64,000 nt of DNA from Ipomoea triloba (taxonomy: Eukaryota; Streptophyta; Magnoliopsida; Solanales; Convolvulaceae), in NCBI RefSeq assembly GCF_003576645.1, contig NC_044917.1, positions 20,758,446-20,822,445 of the forward strand. Direction: 5' to 3'. The position numbers and the translations under genes are program-made. The notes below the pieces were generated by a model, which searched no databases, was not told the DNA's origin, and saw only the letters and a list, made by a program, of their open reading frames with translations. Shown one piece after another: positions 12,511 through 23,079 of the stretch. How positions within the stretch are numbered: position 1 is the first letter of the stretch; every line of letters starts with the position of its first letter.

Positions 12511-13160
12511 CACTACAAGAAAAATCCTGAATCACGACGGAAACATCACGACGCAGCACAATCTGTTGTCGATTCGCGACAATTTTTGTAACGAAACGTG
12601 TTCTGTCGCGATTGTGCATCGGAAATGGTGACAGAATTCAATTTCGTAGTGATTTTTGGTGCAAAGTGAGAAAAAACCGGTAAATTTTGGCGCCAACATT
12701 TTGGTGACGGATTTTGCGACAGAATTAAGTTCTGTCACCACAATGGCAACAAAAAAGGCTACGGTCGATAGTTCTATCGCGGTTTTGCAATAGAATTGGC
12801 AACGAGAATAGATTCCGTTGTGATATTTGGTGCAAAGTGGAAAATATTCCCATGTAATCTTTAAAGCAAGGAATTGACGACGGAAACTGCGACATGTATT
12901 TTTTCCATTGCGAAAATATTCAAAATTTGAAGTAAAGTTTATTTTTGCTACAAAATGGGATGACGGAATCAATTTCGTCGCCAATATGTTGACACGTTGG
13001 CGATAGAAAATGCGATGGCCTATATGTCCATTGTGTTACGGCGATAGACTCAACAACGAAAATTAACTCTGTTGCGAAGTTAGGCGCAAAGATAGATTTG
13101 ATGTTTGAGGTTTGCGACGATCGTTCTTTCCGTCGTGAAAATATTTAATATTTTAAAGTA
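12511..13160 (+). mobile_element. CACTA (En/Spm) left terminus and subterminal repeats
   Basis: CACTACAAGAAAAATCC at 12511 is a canonical CACTA end. The next 650 bp are packed with variants of TCTGTCGCGA, TTGCGACGG and CGTCGTGA in both orientations, the expected subterminal transposase-binding repeats. No right end (TTTTGTAGTG) was found, so the element is truncated. Confidence 0.75.
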
Positions 13161-13296
13161 AAATTTATAACATTTTAATGGTTGAATTTTGTATTAGGTT
13201 TGATATTACAAGTGGGAAATTTTCAAAATTTAATGTAAATTTGAAATTGCGTATGAATTCATATGCTATAACTCCACATAATTTTTTTAATCACTA

Positions 13297-13455
13297 CTCC
13301 ATCCGTCATATTTTACTTATCTTACTTTCCTTTTTAGTTAGTCCTGAAATAATGTCTTCTTTTTAAAATTAAACATAACTATCATTTTTACATCCCAATT
13401 TACCATTTTGACTTATTCAAATTTCTAGGACTTTGTATAAATAACGCACACTAAT
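13297..13455 (+). mobile_element. Stowaway-like MITE fragment
   Basis: TACTCCATCCGTCATATTTT at about 13297 resembles the CTCCCTCCGTCCCA end of Stowaway (Tc1/mariner) MITEs. No right end is present, so only one end supports the call. Confidence 0.35.
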
Positions 13456-13472
13456 AACTACACCCTTAATCT

Positions 13473-14140
13473 TTTTTTTTTTTTGAAGGTAAACGTAGCT
13501 ATTCCATTAATTCATAACATAAAACGTTTACATCAATGATCAATGAAAAGGTAAACCATTCCTTACAGTCAGACATAGAAACAACTTTTCTAACTATGCT
13601 ATAGAAAATTTGAATCGCAGACTGTTTCATAACAATGAAGCTATGTTCCTTCAGGGAGCTTAAAGCTTCATCAAAGATCTGGGTCTTCGTCATCATTCTT
13701 TTTTGCTCGCCCAGAATAAGATCAACACTTGTCGAAACCAAACTAAACGATTTATGCTAATGAAAATGAAAAGCTCGTGAAAGTAACGAGAGTAAAAATG
13801 CTCGTGAAACTAACGAGAGGAAAACACAATAATAGAGAAACTAAAAAGTGGGTAAAATCAAAGTAGGGTTGGGAGTTCAAGACTACCAACACAAACCCCA
13901 ATACCTACCTACTATTATTTTATTCAAAGGGAGAGAAAACGGAAGAAGAAGATCTGTGGGAGTGATCGGAGGCGGACGGAGCTGCGACAGTGGTCAGGGC
14001 GGAAGAAGAGCGAGAGCGTAAAAGGTGACCAAAACCGCCGGCTCAAAGCTCCATTAGAGCTCCGGCCGGAGGCGGCGGTGGAAGCCGGAGTTGAGCAGCA
14101 CAAAAAGGTGTTTGGTTTTAGAGAGATAAAGGAAGCAGCC
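13473..14140 (-). pseudogene. LINE-mediated retrocopy of a spliced transcript with transit-peptide-like N terminus
   Basis: The 668-bp segment is flanked by an exact 17-bp direct repeat AACTACACCCTTAATCT (13456-13472 and 14141-14157). It has a poly-T tract at its left end, so it is a minus-strand insert with a poly(A) tail. The minus strand opens in frame from its very first codons (GCT GCT TCC...), giving an Ala/Ser/Arg-rich, acid-poor peptide that includes SFISLKPNTF, STAASGRSSNGALSRRFW and RPDHCRSSVRLR. This looks like a plastid transit peptide whose ATG was lost by 5' truncation. The frame stops after about 70 codons. A second frame (13499-13741) includes QIFDEALSSLKEHSF and runs up to near the tail. 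The parent gene is not recognised. Confidence 0.8.
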
Positions 14141-14157
14141 AACTACACCCTTAATCT

Positions 14158-14481
14158 ATTTGTTAATTTAGTTAACCAATACTTTATAACCACACTATCA
14201 ATAACTAAAGTTTTAAAAAAAATTTAACCATTGACCGAACTAAAATATTTATTTTAAAAATTTATTAACTGAGTTCTTCGGTTTGATTAATTAACATATT
14301 TTCACTGAATTGTACACACTCTTAAAGATAATAATTAAAAATTGTGTGAATATTTAAACACAAGAAGATTTTGATCAAAAAAAATGTAAAAAATAATTAA
14401 ATAATTAATTTTCTTAATTACTTATGAAAATTTATTTTGTTCCATAGTATTATGCATTAAGTGTATATAATAAATAAATAA

Positions 14482-14524
<43 letters not shown>

Positions 14525-14820
14525 AAAATTATTTGTAATAATATTTTAAAATATAAAATAAAAATGATGCACTTAAATAATCGTCCAATTACCTGTGCGA
14601 TGCATCAATAAATTTTTTTATTATATATTTAGATAATAAAATTAAAGGTAAATTATAAAAAATTCTAATATTTTAAAGTGTACATTTATTTTATTATAAG
14701 ATTAATGCAAAAGTATCACTCAATTAATCAATATACGACTCGTTTGTCTACAATTATTTTAAAAAATCGATATGTAATTATATTATTACCAAAATAAATA
14801 TAGAACAAAATGAGAAATAA
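14158..14820. other. AT-rich intergenic, no gene seen
   Basis: Strongly AT-rich, with a TA tract near 14489-14520. No coding or RNA signal was recognised. Confidence 0.7.
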
Positions 14821-14985
14821 TTTTTTTAGTGCTACTGACTCTGTTACAATGCAGTATCTGTTCATAACTACTTTCTCAACATACTAAAGCACAAAGAGTC
14901 AATATCGCATTCACTAAGGCTCAAACCCACCCTCCTTCCATATGTGAATGCAACCGAGTGCCACTAGACCACAAGGTCTTGGCAA
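14821..14985 (-). mobile_element. tRNA-derived SINE, family A
   Basis: The minus strand begins CCAAGACCTTGTGGTCTAG. A pol III box A-like word TGGTCTAGTGG lies at 14961-14971 and a box B-like word GGTTTGAGCCT at 14917-14927. The 3' part (GTTGAGAAAGTAGTTATGAAC...) ends in an A/T run. The 3' part closely matches the copy at 24340-24494, which defines a family. Confidence 0.75.
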
Positions 14986-15870
14986 AGGAAAAATAATTTA
15001 ATTGTAATTAATAATTATTATAAAATTAAATCCAATGACCCATTTTAGATGAATTACCGTAATAATTATTAGGCAATTATACTAATATTAGTGCAACTAT
15101 ACTTTTTATCTCAAGTATATTACTTTTTCATCATATCACATTTACTTTTTTCCTCTCCCCACCTCCCCCACATATCTGAATGAATTAATAGTAATTATTA
15201 TTAACAAAAAATCCAATTGCTCATATTTAATTGTAATTATACTAATATTCGTGTAATTATTAGCTTAATTAACATAATAATTATTAGGTAATTATACCAT
15301 AAAATTACCATAGTAATTACACGGAAGAATAAAATTAATAATTTATTTTGTTTCATAATTAATATTATATATTAAGTATATAAAAATTTATATATAGATT
15401 ATCAAAAAATTAATTATAATAATCCAACGACCCATGTTTATTTGTAATTATACTATTATTATGGTAAAATATTTTAATTAAAAATTTATAAACTGAAATT
15501 CTTTGATTTTATCATTTAACAAATTTTGATCGAATTGTGCACACTCCTAAAGATAATAAATAAAGTTTGTGAATATTTAAATATAAGAATATTTTGATTA
15601 TATACAAATGCAGAAATAATTAAATAATTAATTTTCTCAATTATTTAGAATGTATAGTATTTTTTTTGTATGTATTAATCTAAAACTATTGTAAAAATAT
15701 TATTTTCTGTTTGGTCATTATCCTATTTTCTAGGATCATGGACAATGTGTAGTTATTACCCATGTTATATCTGTATTCTAAGGACAATCTAATGAGATGA
15801 TCTTTTCTAATTTTTGCTCTAATTTTCTCTCTTTCTCTTTTTACAATTTTGAGCCTAGAATTACACAGAA
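14986..15870. other. AT-rich intergenic, no gene seen
   Basis: Many TAATTATTA-type words. No open frame of interest and no recognised element ends. Confidence 0.65.
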
Positions 15871-15894
15871 TTCACACGAGGATATGTTAAAACT

Positions 15895-16230
15895 CACAAC
15901 TAAAACGTTATCGGCACGAAAGTGCTCTATATATCCTCTGTGAACGACAAAAGAGACTCACCGTCGGCCGATCATGTTACTATAGTCACGACTCCATCGT
16001 AGAATCTAATCTCGTAGAGCTAGCGAGGTTGCTGAAGCATGAAACCGCCGACGAGCGCCGGAAAATCGATGAAGCGATGGAGAAAGAGCCCGGCGATGCA
16101 GACGTCGTCATCTACGGAGCGAATTTAACATTCGTCGATATAGAGGATGCGAAACTCCTACGGATACGAATGGAGAGGACAAAAGCCATGCGTATGACAA
16201 TAGAAGAGCATCAGATCGAGTGACGGTTGC
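15895..16230 (+). other. Possible retroelement leader and short open frame
   Basis: AACGTTATCGGCACGAAAGTGCTC near 15903 resembles the leader just after the LTR of some plant Copia elements (GTTATCAGCACGA type). A GC-richer open frame follows (about 16029-16223, including DERRKIDEAMEKEPGDADVV) with no ATG at its start. Neither part is diagnostic. It could equally be a host-gene relic. Confidence 0.3.
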
Positions 16231-17417
16231 AATAGACGACCAAGATAATGATCACCGTCCTGATCTGATCTAATTTCTCTCCCGTTGGATCTTCCTCCTA
16301 TCAGCACTCTAATCCGATCAACACCAGCGTACCCCTCCTCCACTGATGGTCTTCGCCTCAAGATTATCAAGCAGTTCTGATGGGAAAAGGGTAAACCAAC
16401 TAAATCCTCTCCCATATATTGAGGCCAGCCAGAGATATATTATCTTCAGCTATATATATGCACTGCATGTATTGGTTGAAAATTTACCAGAGGATTATTC
16501 AATTCAATTCGGTGGAAAATCTTATATTAGGCAATTATTTGCTCTACTGGACGTGTACCATGTACGTCAATCATATCAGCCTCGAAGAACCTTCGCAAAA
16601 TGTGCAGTGTGCGTACGTACAATTACAGAGAATAGAAAAGATGTGCAACCTGCGCTTCTTAAGATTCAGCTTAATATCATAACCTTGTAATATGATTTCT
16701 TACTGGGTGGTGGAAGAAAGGAATGAGAGAACTACCAACATGAGGAGATGAGGAGATGAGGGAGGCAAGTGCAAAATATACCTCCACATCTTCCAGCACA
16801 TATTCTAAGGTTGCTCATCGGTTGTTCTTGACTTCGTAAAGACAAATCAATGATACTTTTATTGCCCACGCAGTATTGTAGGCGTTTATATTATTTAGTG
16901 CAACAAAAATAGGGGCCAAATTTTTCTTCACTATGCTATGAGGCTAAAGGGCTAATTAAAATATAGTGAAAGATATGAAATTGGTTGAATGATTGCATGA
17001 TTTATATAGTGATATGAGAATTTATTAGATAAGAAATTTATTTGGAAAACTTTAAAAATAATTAATTAATAATAATTATTGATTGACTATTTATTGTTTT
17101 TTTTTTTTGTACAAATAAGTAAATATTATCCTAACATTTGACCATGTTGTACAATGTACCTAAACTCATATGCAATCTATATTCATACCAATCACTAAAA
17201 AATAATATAAATAATTATCTATCTTCATACTAATCACTAATAAATTATATAAATCATTATAAAACTGTATCCATTTATAAACACATAACTTATGTATGCA
17301 CTTATATATACATAAATTTCTATATATATAACGTATATATACATAAATTTCTATATATATAACGTATATATACATTATATTATATTAATTATAAATATTC
17401 CACCTTAATAGTTATCC
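16231..17417. other. Intergenic, short tandem repeat at 17310-17375
   Basis: No gene is supported. Two copies of a 31-bp unit (ACATAAATTTCTATATATATAACGTATATAT type) lie at 17310-17375. Several open frames here lack any recognisable motif. Confidence 0.5.
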
Positions 17418-17798
17418 AGAGTAAATTGCACTTTTGGTCCTATGACTATAGGGCTCTTGTTAATTGCAACACTTGACTTTCAAAACCAACAAATTAGTCC
17501 TTTAACTATGCTTTTTTTAACAGATTTGGTCCTCCCGGCCAAATTTGGCCGGAAAAATGTAACATATTTTAAATTAAATATAACTGAGGGCAAAATGGTC
17601 ATTTGATGATGTTTTCTTCTCCCTTGCCAGCCTCCTCGCCGCGCGATACAATTCCAATGGTTACCGCCGGCGATAGAATTCCGTATGCAATGGAAATTCA
17701 ATCCTCCTTCTATTAATATTTAAGCAATTAACCTCCATTTATTAAGTACTCAGATTAGTACTGGACTACCTTACGCAATGGAAATTCAATCTTCCTTC

Positions 17799-17898
17799 CT
17801 AGGCCGCCGGCGATACAGAGTTGACCACCTTCTCCGAGTAGTCCCTGCCGGCTAACACCTCAGGCGCGACGTAGTATGTCGTCGCTACCACTCCGCTC
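17799..17898 (-). pseudogene. Captured PEPC-kinase-like fragment, copy 0 (partial)
   Basis: This is the C-terminal part of the fragment described at 18743-18895, in opposite orientation. It ends abruptly at about 17898, where the inverted duplicate begins. Confidence 0.65.
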
Positions 17899-17907
17899 CA
17901 CTATGTA

Positions 17908-18214
17908 TACAAATATACACCACTCAATGTTAGAAAATGTACCACACAAATATGCATCATTAAGTACGCATCACCAAAAAACACACAACTAGATATGCAA
18001 ATATACACCACACAGTGTTAGCAAATGCACCATTAGGGGCAGGGGAGTTATGGTGCATTATTTTGGCTGTGTGGTGTATTTTGTGTATTTTCATTGTGTG
18101 CATTTTCTAACATTGAGTGGTGCATTTTCTAACATTGAGTGGTGTGAACCGCATCGACCGCACGGGAAGGCGCGACCACATTTGAACATATATATATATA
18201 TATATATATGTATG

Positions 18215-18259
<45 letters not shown>

Positions 18260-19040
18260 AATTGTACGGTATATACATATATATGGATAACTAGAGTAAA
18301 TTGCACTTTCGGTCCTATGACTATAGGGCTCTTGTTAATTGCAACACTTGACTTTCAAAACTAACAAATTAGTCCTTTAACTATGCTTCTTTTAACAGAT
18401 TTAGTCCTTCCGGCCAAATCACCGGTCAAATTTGACCGGAAAAACGTAACATATTTTAAATTAAATATAACTGAGGGCAAAATGGTCATTTCTTCTTCTT
18501 CCTTCTCCTTTGGCCGCTCGCTTCCTCTCTCCATTATCACTTGTAAAGCAAAATGACCGTTTGGCAGGCAGAATAATCAGACCAACCATTTAGATGTTGT
18601 TTCATAGAAATGAGTAAACAATAAGAAATTTTGTTTTTGTTTTAACTAAATTTCATCTGAAATCTTGAATTTATTATATGCTCTTCTGGTCCAAATTGCT
18701 AATTAAGTACCATTAACGGATGCGATTGCTCATTGTCACCGACTGAAACTAGCCGACCTTGGCTCGGCTGAGTGCTTCCACGAGAGCGAGCTGATGAGCG
18801 GAGTGGTAGCGACGACATACTACGTCGCGCCTGAGGTGTTAGCCGGCAGGGACTACTCGGAGAAGGTGGTCAACTCTGTATCGCCGGCGGCCTAGGAAGG
18901 AAGATTGAATTTCCATTGCGTAAGGTAGTCCAGTACTAATCTGAGTACTTAATAAATGGAGGTTAATTGCTTAAATATTAATAGAAGGAGGATTGAATTT
19001 CCATTGCATACGGAATTCTATCGCCGGCGGTAACCATTGG
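17908..19040 (+). repeat. Long direct repeat, copy 1 (inverse of 20230-21320)
   Basis: About 1.13 kb, nearly identical to 19097-20229; the first difference noted is a 1-bp indel near 18096. It is also the reverse complement of the element's right half. It contains a dispersed TA-rich unit, a MULE TIR and the kinase fragment. Copy 1 continues to 19095, mirroring 17600-17660. Confidence 0.85.
18743..18895 (+). pseudogene. Captured PEPC-kinase-like fragment, copy 1
   Basis: A 50-codon frame ending in TAG reads LKLADLGSAE ... ELMSGVVATTYYVAPEVLAG ... RDYSEK. It matches kinase subdomains VII-VIII of plant PEP-carboxylase-kinase-type proteins (PPCK/PEPRK: LKLxDFGSAxW, GVVGTPYYVAPEVLxGxxYxEKVD). 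The codons just upstream (DAIAHCHR) match the segment before the catalytic loop, so the HRD...KPDN loop has been deleted between them. DFG reads DLG and GTPYYVAPE reads ATTYYVAPE. A working kinase is not possible. It sits inside the MULE as cargo. Confidence 0.72.
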
Positions 19041-19095
19041 AATTGTATCGCGCGGCGAGGAGGCTGGCAAGGGAGAAGAAAACATCATCAAATGA

Positions 19096-19096
19096 N
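19096..19096. other. Single-N assembly join
   Basis: One N lies exactly where duplicate copy 1 ends and copy 2 starts, which suggests a forced contig join. Confidence 0.9.
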
Positions 19097-19403
19097 ACAA
19101 ATATACACCACTCAATGTTAGAAAATGTACCACACAAATATGCATCATTAAGTACGCATCACCAAAAAACACACAACTAGATATGCAAATATACACCACA
19201 CAGTGTTAGCAAATGCACCATTAGGGGCAGGGGAGTTATGGTGCATTATTTTGGCTGTGTGGTGTATTTTGTGTATTTTCATTGTGGTGCATTTTCTAAC
19301 ATTGAGTGGTGCATTTTCTAACATTGAGTGGTGTGAACCGCATCGACCGCACGGGAAGGCGCGACCACATTTGAACATATATATATATATATATATATGT
19401 ATG

Positions 19404-19448
<45 letters not shown>

Positions 19449-20229
19449 AATTGTACGGTATATACATATATATGGATAACTAGAGTAAATTGCACTTTCG
19501 GTCCTATGACTATAGGGCTCTTGTTAATTGCAACACTTGACTTTCAAAACTAACAAATTAGTCCTTTAACTATGCTTCTTTTAACAGATTTAGTCCTTCC
19601 GGCCAAATCACCGGTCAAATTTGACCGGAAAAACGTAACATATTTTAAATTAAATATAACTGAGGGCAAAATGGTCATTTCTTCTTCTTCCTTCTCCTTT
19701 GGCCGCTCGCTTCCTCTCTCCATTATCACTTGTAAAGCAAAATGACCGTTTGGCAGGCAGAATAATCAGACCAACCATTTAGATGTTGTTTCATAGAAAT
19801 GAGTAAACAATAAGAAATTTTGTTTTTGTTTTAACTAAATTTCATCTGAAATCTTGAATTTATTATATGCTCTTCTGGTCCAAATTGCTAATTAAGTACC
19901 ATTAACGGATGCGATTGCTCATTGTCACCGACTGAAACTAGCCGACCTTGGCTCGGCTGAGTGCTTCCACGAGAGCGAGCTGATGAGCGGAGTGGTAGCG
20001 ACGACATACTACGTCGCGCCTGAGGTGTTAGCCGGCAGGGACTACTCGGAGAAGGTGGTCAACTCTGTATCGCCGGCGGCCTAGGAAGGAAGATTGAATT
20101 TCCATTGCGTAAGGTAGTCCAGTACTAATCTGAGTACTTAATAAATGGAGGTTAATTGCTTAAATATTAATAGAAGGAGGATTGAATTTCCATTGCATAC
20201 GGAATTCTATCGCCGGCGGTAACCATTGG
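19097..20229 (+). repeat. Long direct repeat, copy 2
   Basis: Near-identical to 17908-19040 (offset 1189-1190 bp). At 20230 it meets its own reverse complement, forming a palindrome of about 1.1-kb arms. Confidence 0.85.
19932..20084 (+). pseudogene. Captured PEPC-kinase-like fragment, copy 2
   Basis: Same 51 codons including the stop as the copy at 18743-18895. Confidence 0.72.
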
Positions 20230-20965
20230 ATTAAGTACTCAGATTAGTACTGGACTACCTTACGCAATGGAAATTCAATCTTCCTTCCTAGGCCGCCGGC
20301 GATACAGAGTTGACCACCTTCTCCGAGTAGTCCCTGCCGGCTAACACCTCAGGCGCGACGTAGTATGTCGTCGCTACCACTCCGCTCATCAGCTCGCTCT
20401 CGTGGAAGCACTCAGCCGAGCCAAGGTCGGCTAGTTTCAGTCGGTGACAATGAGCAATCGCATCCGTTAATGGTACTTAATTAGCAATTTGGACCAGAAG
20501 AGCATATAATAAATTCAAGATTTCAGATGAAATTTAGTTAAAACAAAAACAAAATTTCTTATTGTTTACTCATTTCTATGAAACAACATCTAAATGGTTG
20601 GTCTGATTATTCTGCCTGCCAAACGGTCATTTTGCTTTGTTGGTCTGATTATTCTGCCTGCCAAACGGTCATTTTGCTTTACAAGTGATAATGGAGAGAG
20701 GAAGCGAGCGGCCAAAGGAGAAGGAAGAAGAAGAAATGACCATTTTGCCCTCAGTTATATTTAATTTAAAATATGTTACGTTTTTCCGGTCAAATTTGAC
20801 CGGTGATTTGGCCGGAAGGACTAAATCTGTTAAAAGAAGCATAGTTAAAGGACTAATTTGTTAGTTTTGAAAGTCAAGTGTTGCAATTAACAAGAGCCCT
20901 ATAGTCATAGGACCGAAAGTGCAATTTACTCTAGTTATCCATATATATGTATATACCGTACAATT

Positions 20966-21010
<45 letters not shown>

Positions 21011-21320
21011 CATACATATATATATATATATATATATGTTCAAATGTGGTCGCGCCTTCCCGTGCGGTCGATGCGGTTCACACCACTCAATGTTAGAAAA
21101 TGCACCACTCAATGTTAGAAAATGCACCACAATGAAAATACACAAAATACACCACACAGCCAAAATAATGCACCATAACTCCCCTGCCCCTAATGGTGCA
21201 TTTGCTAACACTGTGTGGTGTATATTTGCATATCTAGTTGTGTGTTTTTTGGTGATGCGTACTTAATGATGCATATTTGTGTGGTACATTTTCTAACATT
21301 GAGTGGTGTATATTTGTATA
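20230..21320 (-). repeat. Inverted copy forming the right arm of a palindrome
   Basis: Reverse complement of 19097-20143 or so, extending into the flank (GTATACATAGTGGTGCGGCC). It is probably the native orientation of the MULE's right half. It differs by a 42-bp tandem duplication at 20597-20638 and 20639-20680. Confidence 0.85.
20288..20440 (-). pseudogene. Captured PEPC-kinase-like fragment, native orientation
   Basis: Same fragment on the minus strand, in the arm that continues without interruption into the outer TIR and the 9-bp target duplication. Confidence 0.72.
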
Positions 21321-21373
21321 CATAGTGGTGCGGCCGCACTGACCGCACGTTAAGGGGCGGCCGCACCTGAACT

Positions 21374-21375
<2 letters not shown>
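21040..21375 (-). repeat. Dispersed element with GTGCGGCCGCAC and CACCACTCAATG words
   Basis: A conserved text of about 300 bp (TACAAATATACACCACTCAA, CACACAGTGTTAGCAAATGC, GCAGGGGAGTTATGGTGCAT) bounded by a GC-rich palindromic word and a TA tract. Other copies are within 17900-18180, 19097-19372 and 63053-63266. The class is uncertain; a Helitron-like or foldback element is possible. Confidence 0.65.

Positions 21376-21379
<4 letters not shown>

Positions 21380-21460
<81 letters not shown>
21380..21460. repeat. TA microsatellite
   Basis: About 80 bp of uninterrupted (TA)n. Confidence 0.97.
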
Positions 21461-21463
<3 letters not shown>

Positions 21464-23046
21464 TTATAAAGTTTATTCGTGCATCGCACGAGTAATTTAC
21501 TATAAGTATATATACCACATGTGTATTTTATGTTTTATCACTAATTTTAGGATGTTTCTCAAATATAGAAAATATTATAAATCATTATAAATACTATTAA
21601 ATATTTTACAAAGTCAAACATTTTATATTGTCTTAAACAAATCCTGTATGTTTGCTAATAAGGTGGATAGTGTATATATAAGAGTAAATAATAAAAATAA
21701 GAACCACAAAATAATCCTCACAAGTTATTAAAAAAAACCATAAAATCGTCATTAAAAGTTACATAAATCATATTATATAGCAAATTTTATAAAATAAATG
21801 TAATCAAATGAGTCATATATTATTGATACTTCTGCATTGATCTTATAATCAAATAAATAAACATACACTCTCAAATATTATAATTATAGCTTCCACTTTA
21901 ATTTTTATTATTTAAATATATAATATAAAAATTAATCCGTGTATCGTACGGATAATTTACAATATTACCATATTAGATATATCACAAATTATATATATCA
22001 CCAATCACCAATTAAAATTATTAATAAATATGGATAATGACATTACATTATTAATAATTAATAAATTAATAAATATGGATAATGACATTACATTATTAAT
22101 AAATATGGATAATTAATAAAATAATAAATGAATAAATTATATATATATATATATAGATGTGTTATTAGATGATTTAAGAAGTTTAAGGGTTTAATTAGAA
22201 ATTTTTTAAATTCAAGAGTCTAATTAAACTTTAGTACATAGTTGGAGGGTCTATTTGACATTATATCTATTTTTTTAATATTTTTTACGAATACAAATTG
22301 CAATATATAATGCACGTACAAGACATAGATCAACGTTGACCAGACCAAATATTATTGTCTAAACCCTTAAAAAATTGTCAAATATGTCCGCTTGAAATTA
22401 GGTTAATTTCACGCTACTAACCATCAGGAAGATAATAGCAATACAGGATTGACACTGGGTATTTGACTATTTGGCAGTGGCACATAATGAAATGATGAAT
22501 GACTATTTGGACTTTTTGTTGGAAAATGAAAACAAACAATTCGAACCATCTAGACTGTTCACTTGTTCGATAATGTTGTTCATCCAATAGACCAATAATA
22601 TTAGTGCTATTTCCTAAATAGGACGGGTCAAAATGAGAGAACACCGAATGTTTTTCCACATGTGGGTTCTCCAGTAATGTTATGCGGCTGAGCATTTCCT
22701 GATTAATGATTATTATGCACTTTCCAGATCATTGACTGATTCCTTGGTTTGATTATCAAGTAGGTAGCATAGGAATAGGAAATGGGAAAAAAATAAAATA
22801 TTCTAAAATATAGAATATAAAACATGAAAATATCAAAATAAAAGGATAATTTATAAATGTATTTTTAAATAGGTATAAATATAAATTTTGTACTAATTCC
22901 ATAATAAAAAGTAATTATAAAATGTACACAATATAAAATATATAGAAAAACATATGGAATAAGTTTTTTTAACCAAAAATAATAATAATAATTCTTATGT
23001 AAAAGGTGTAATACTTTCTCATTTGATATGATTTTACAAAAAAACA

Positions 23047-23079
<33 letters not shown>

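Larger units (their letters stand above)
17418..20931. mobile_element. MULE locus with captured kinase fragment, internally duplicated and inverted
   Basis: The outer ends read AGAGTAAATTGCACTTTTGG (17418) and its inverse ending at 20931. Both are flanked by the 9-mer TAGTTATCC (17409-17417 and 20932-20940), a Mutator-type target duplication. The TIR of about 200 bp (GGTCCTATGACTATAGGGCT ... GAGGGCAAAATGGTCATTT) also occurs in direct copies starting at 18294 and 19483, each preceded by the reverse complement of the same 9-mer. The simplest reading is one element of roughly 1 kb (17418-17898 continuing at about 20389-20931), with two inverted copies wedged inside. No transposase is present. 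TIR style matches the MULE at 5634. Confidence 0.8.
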
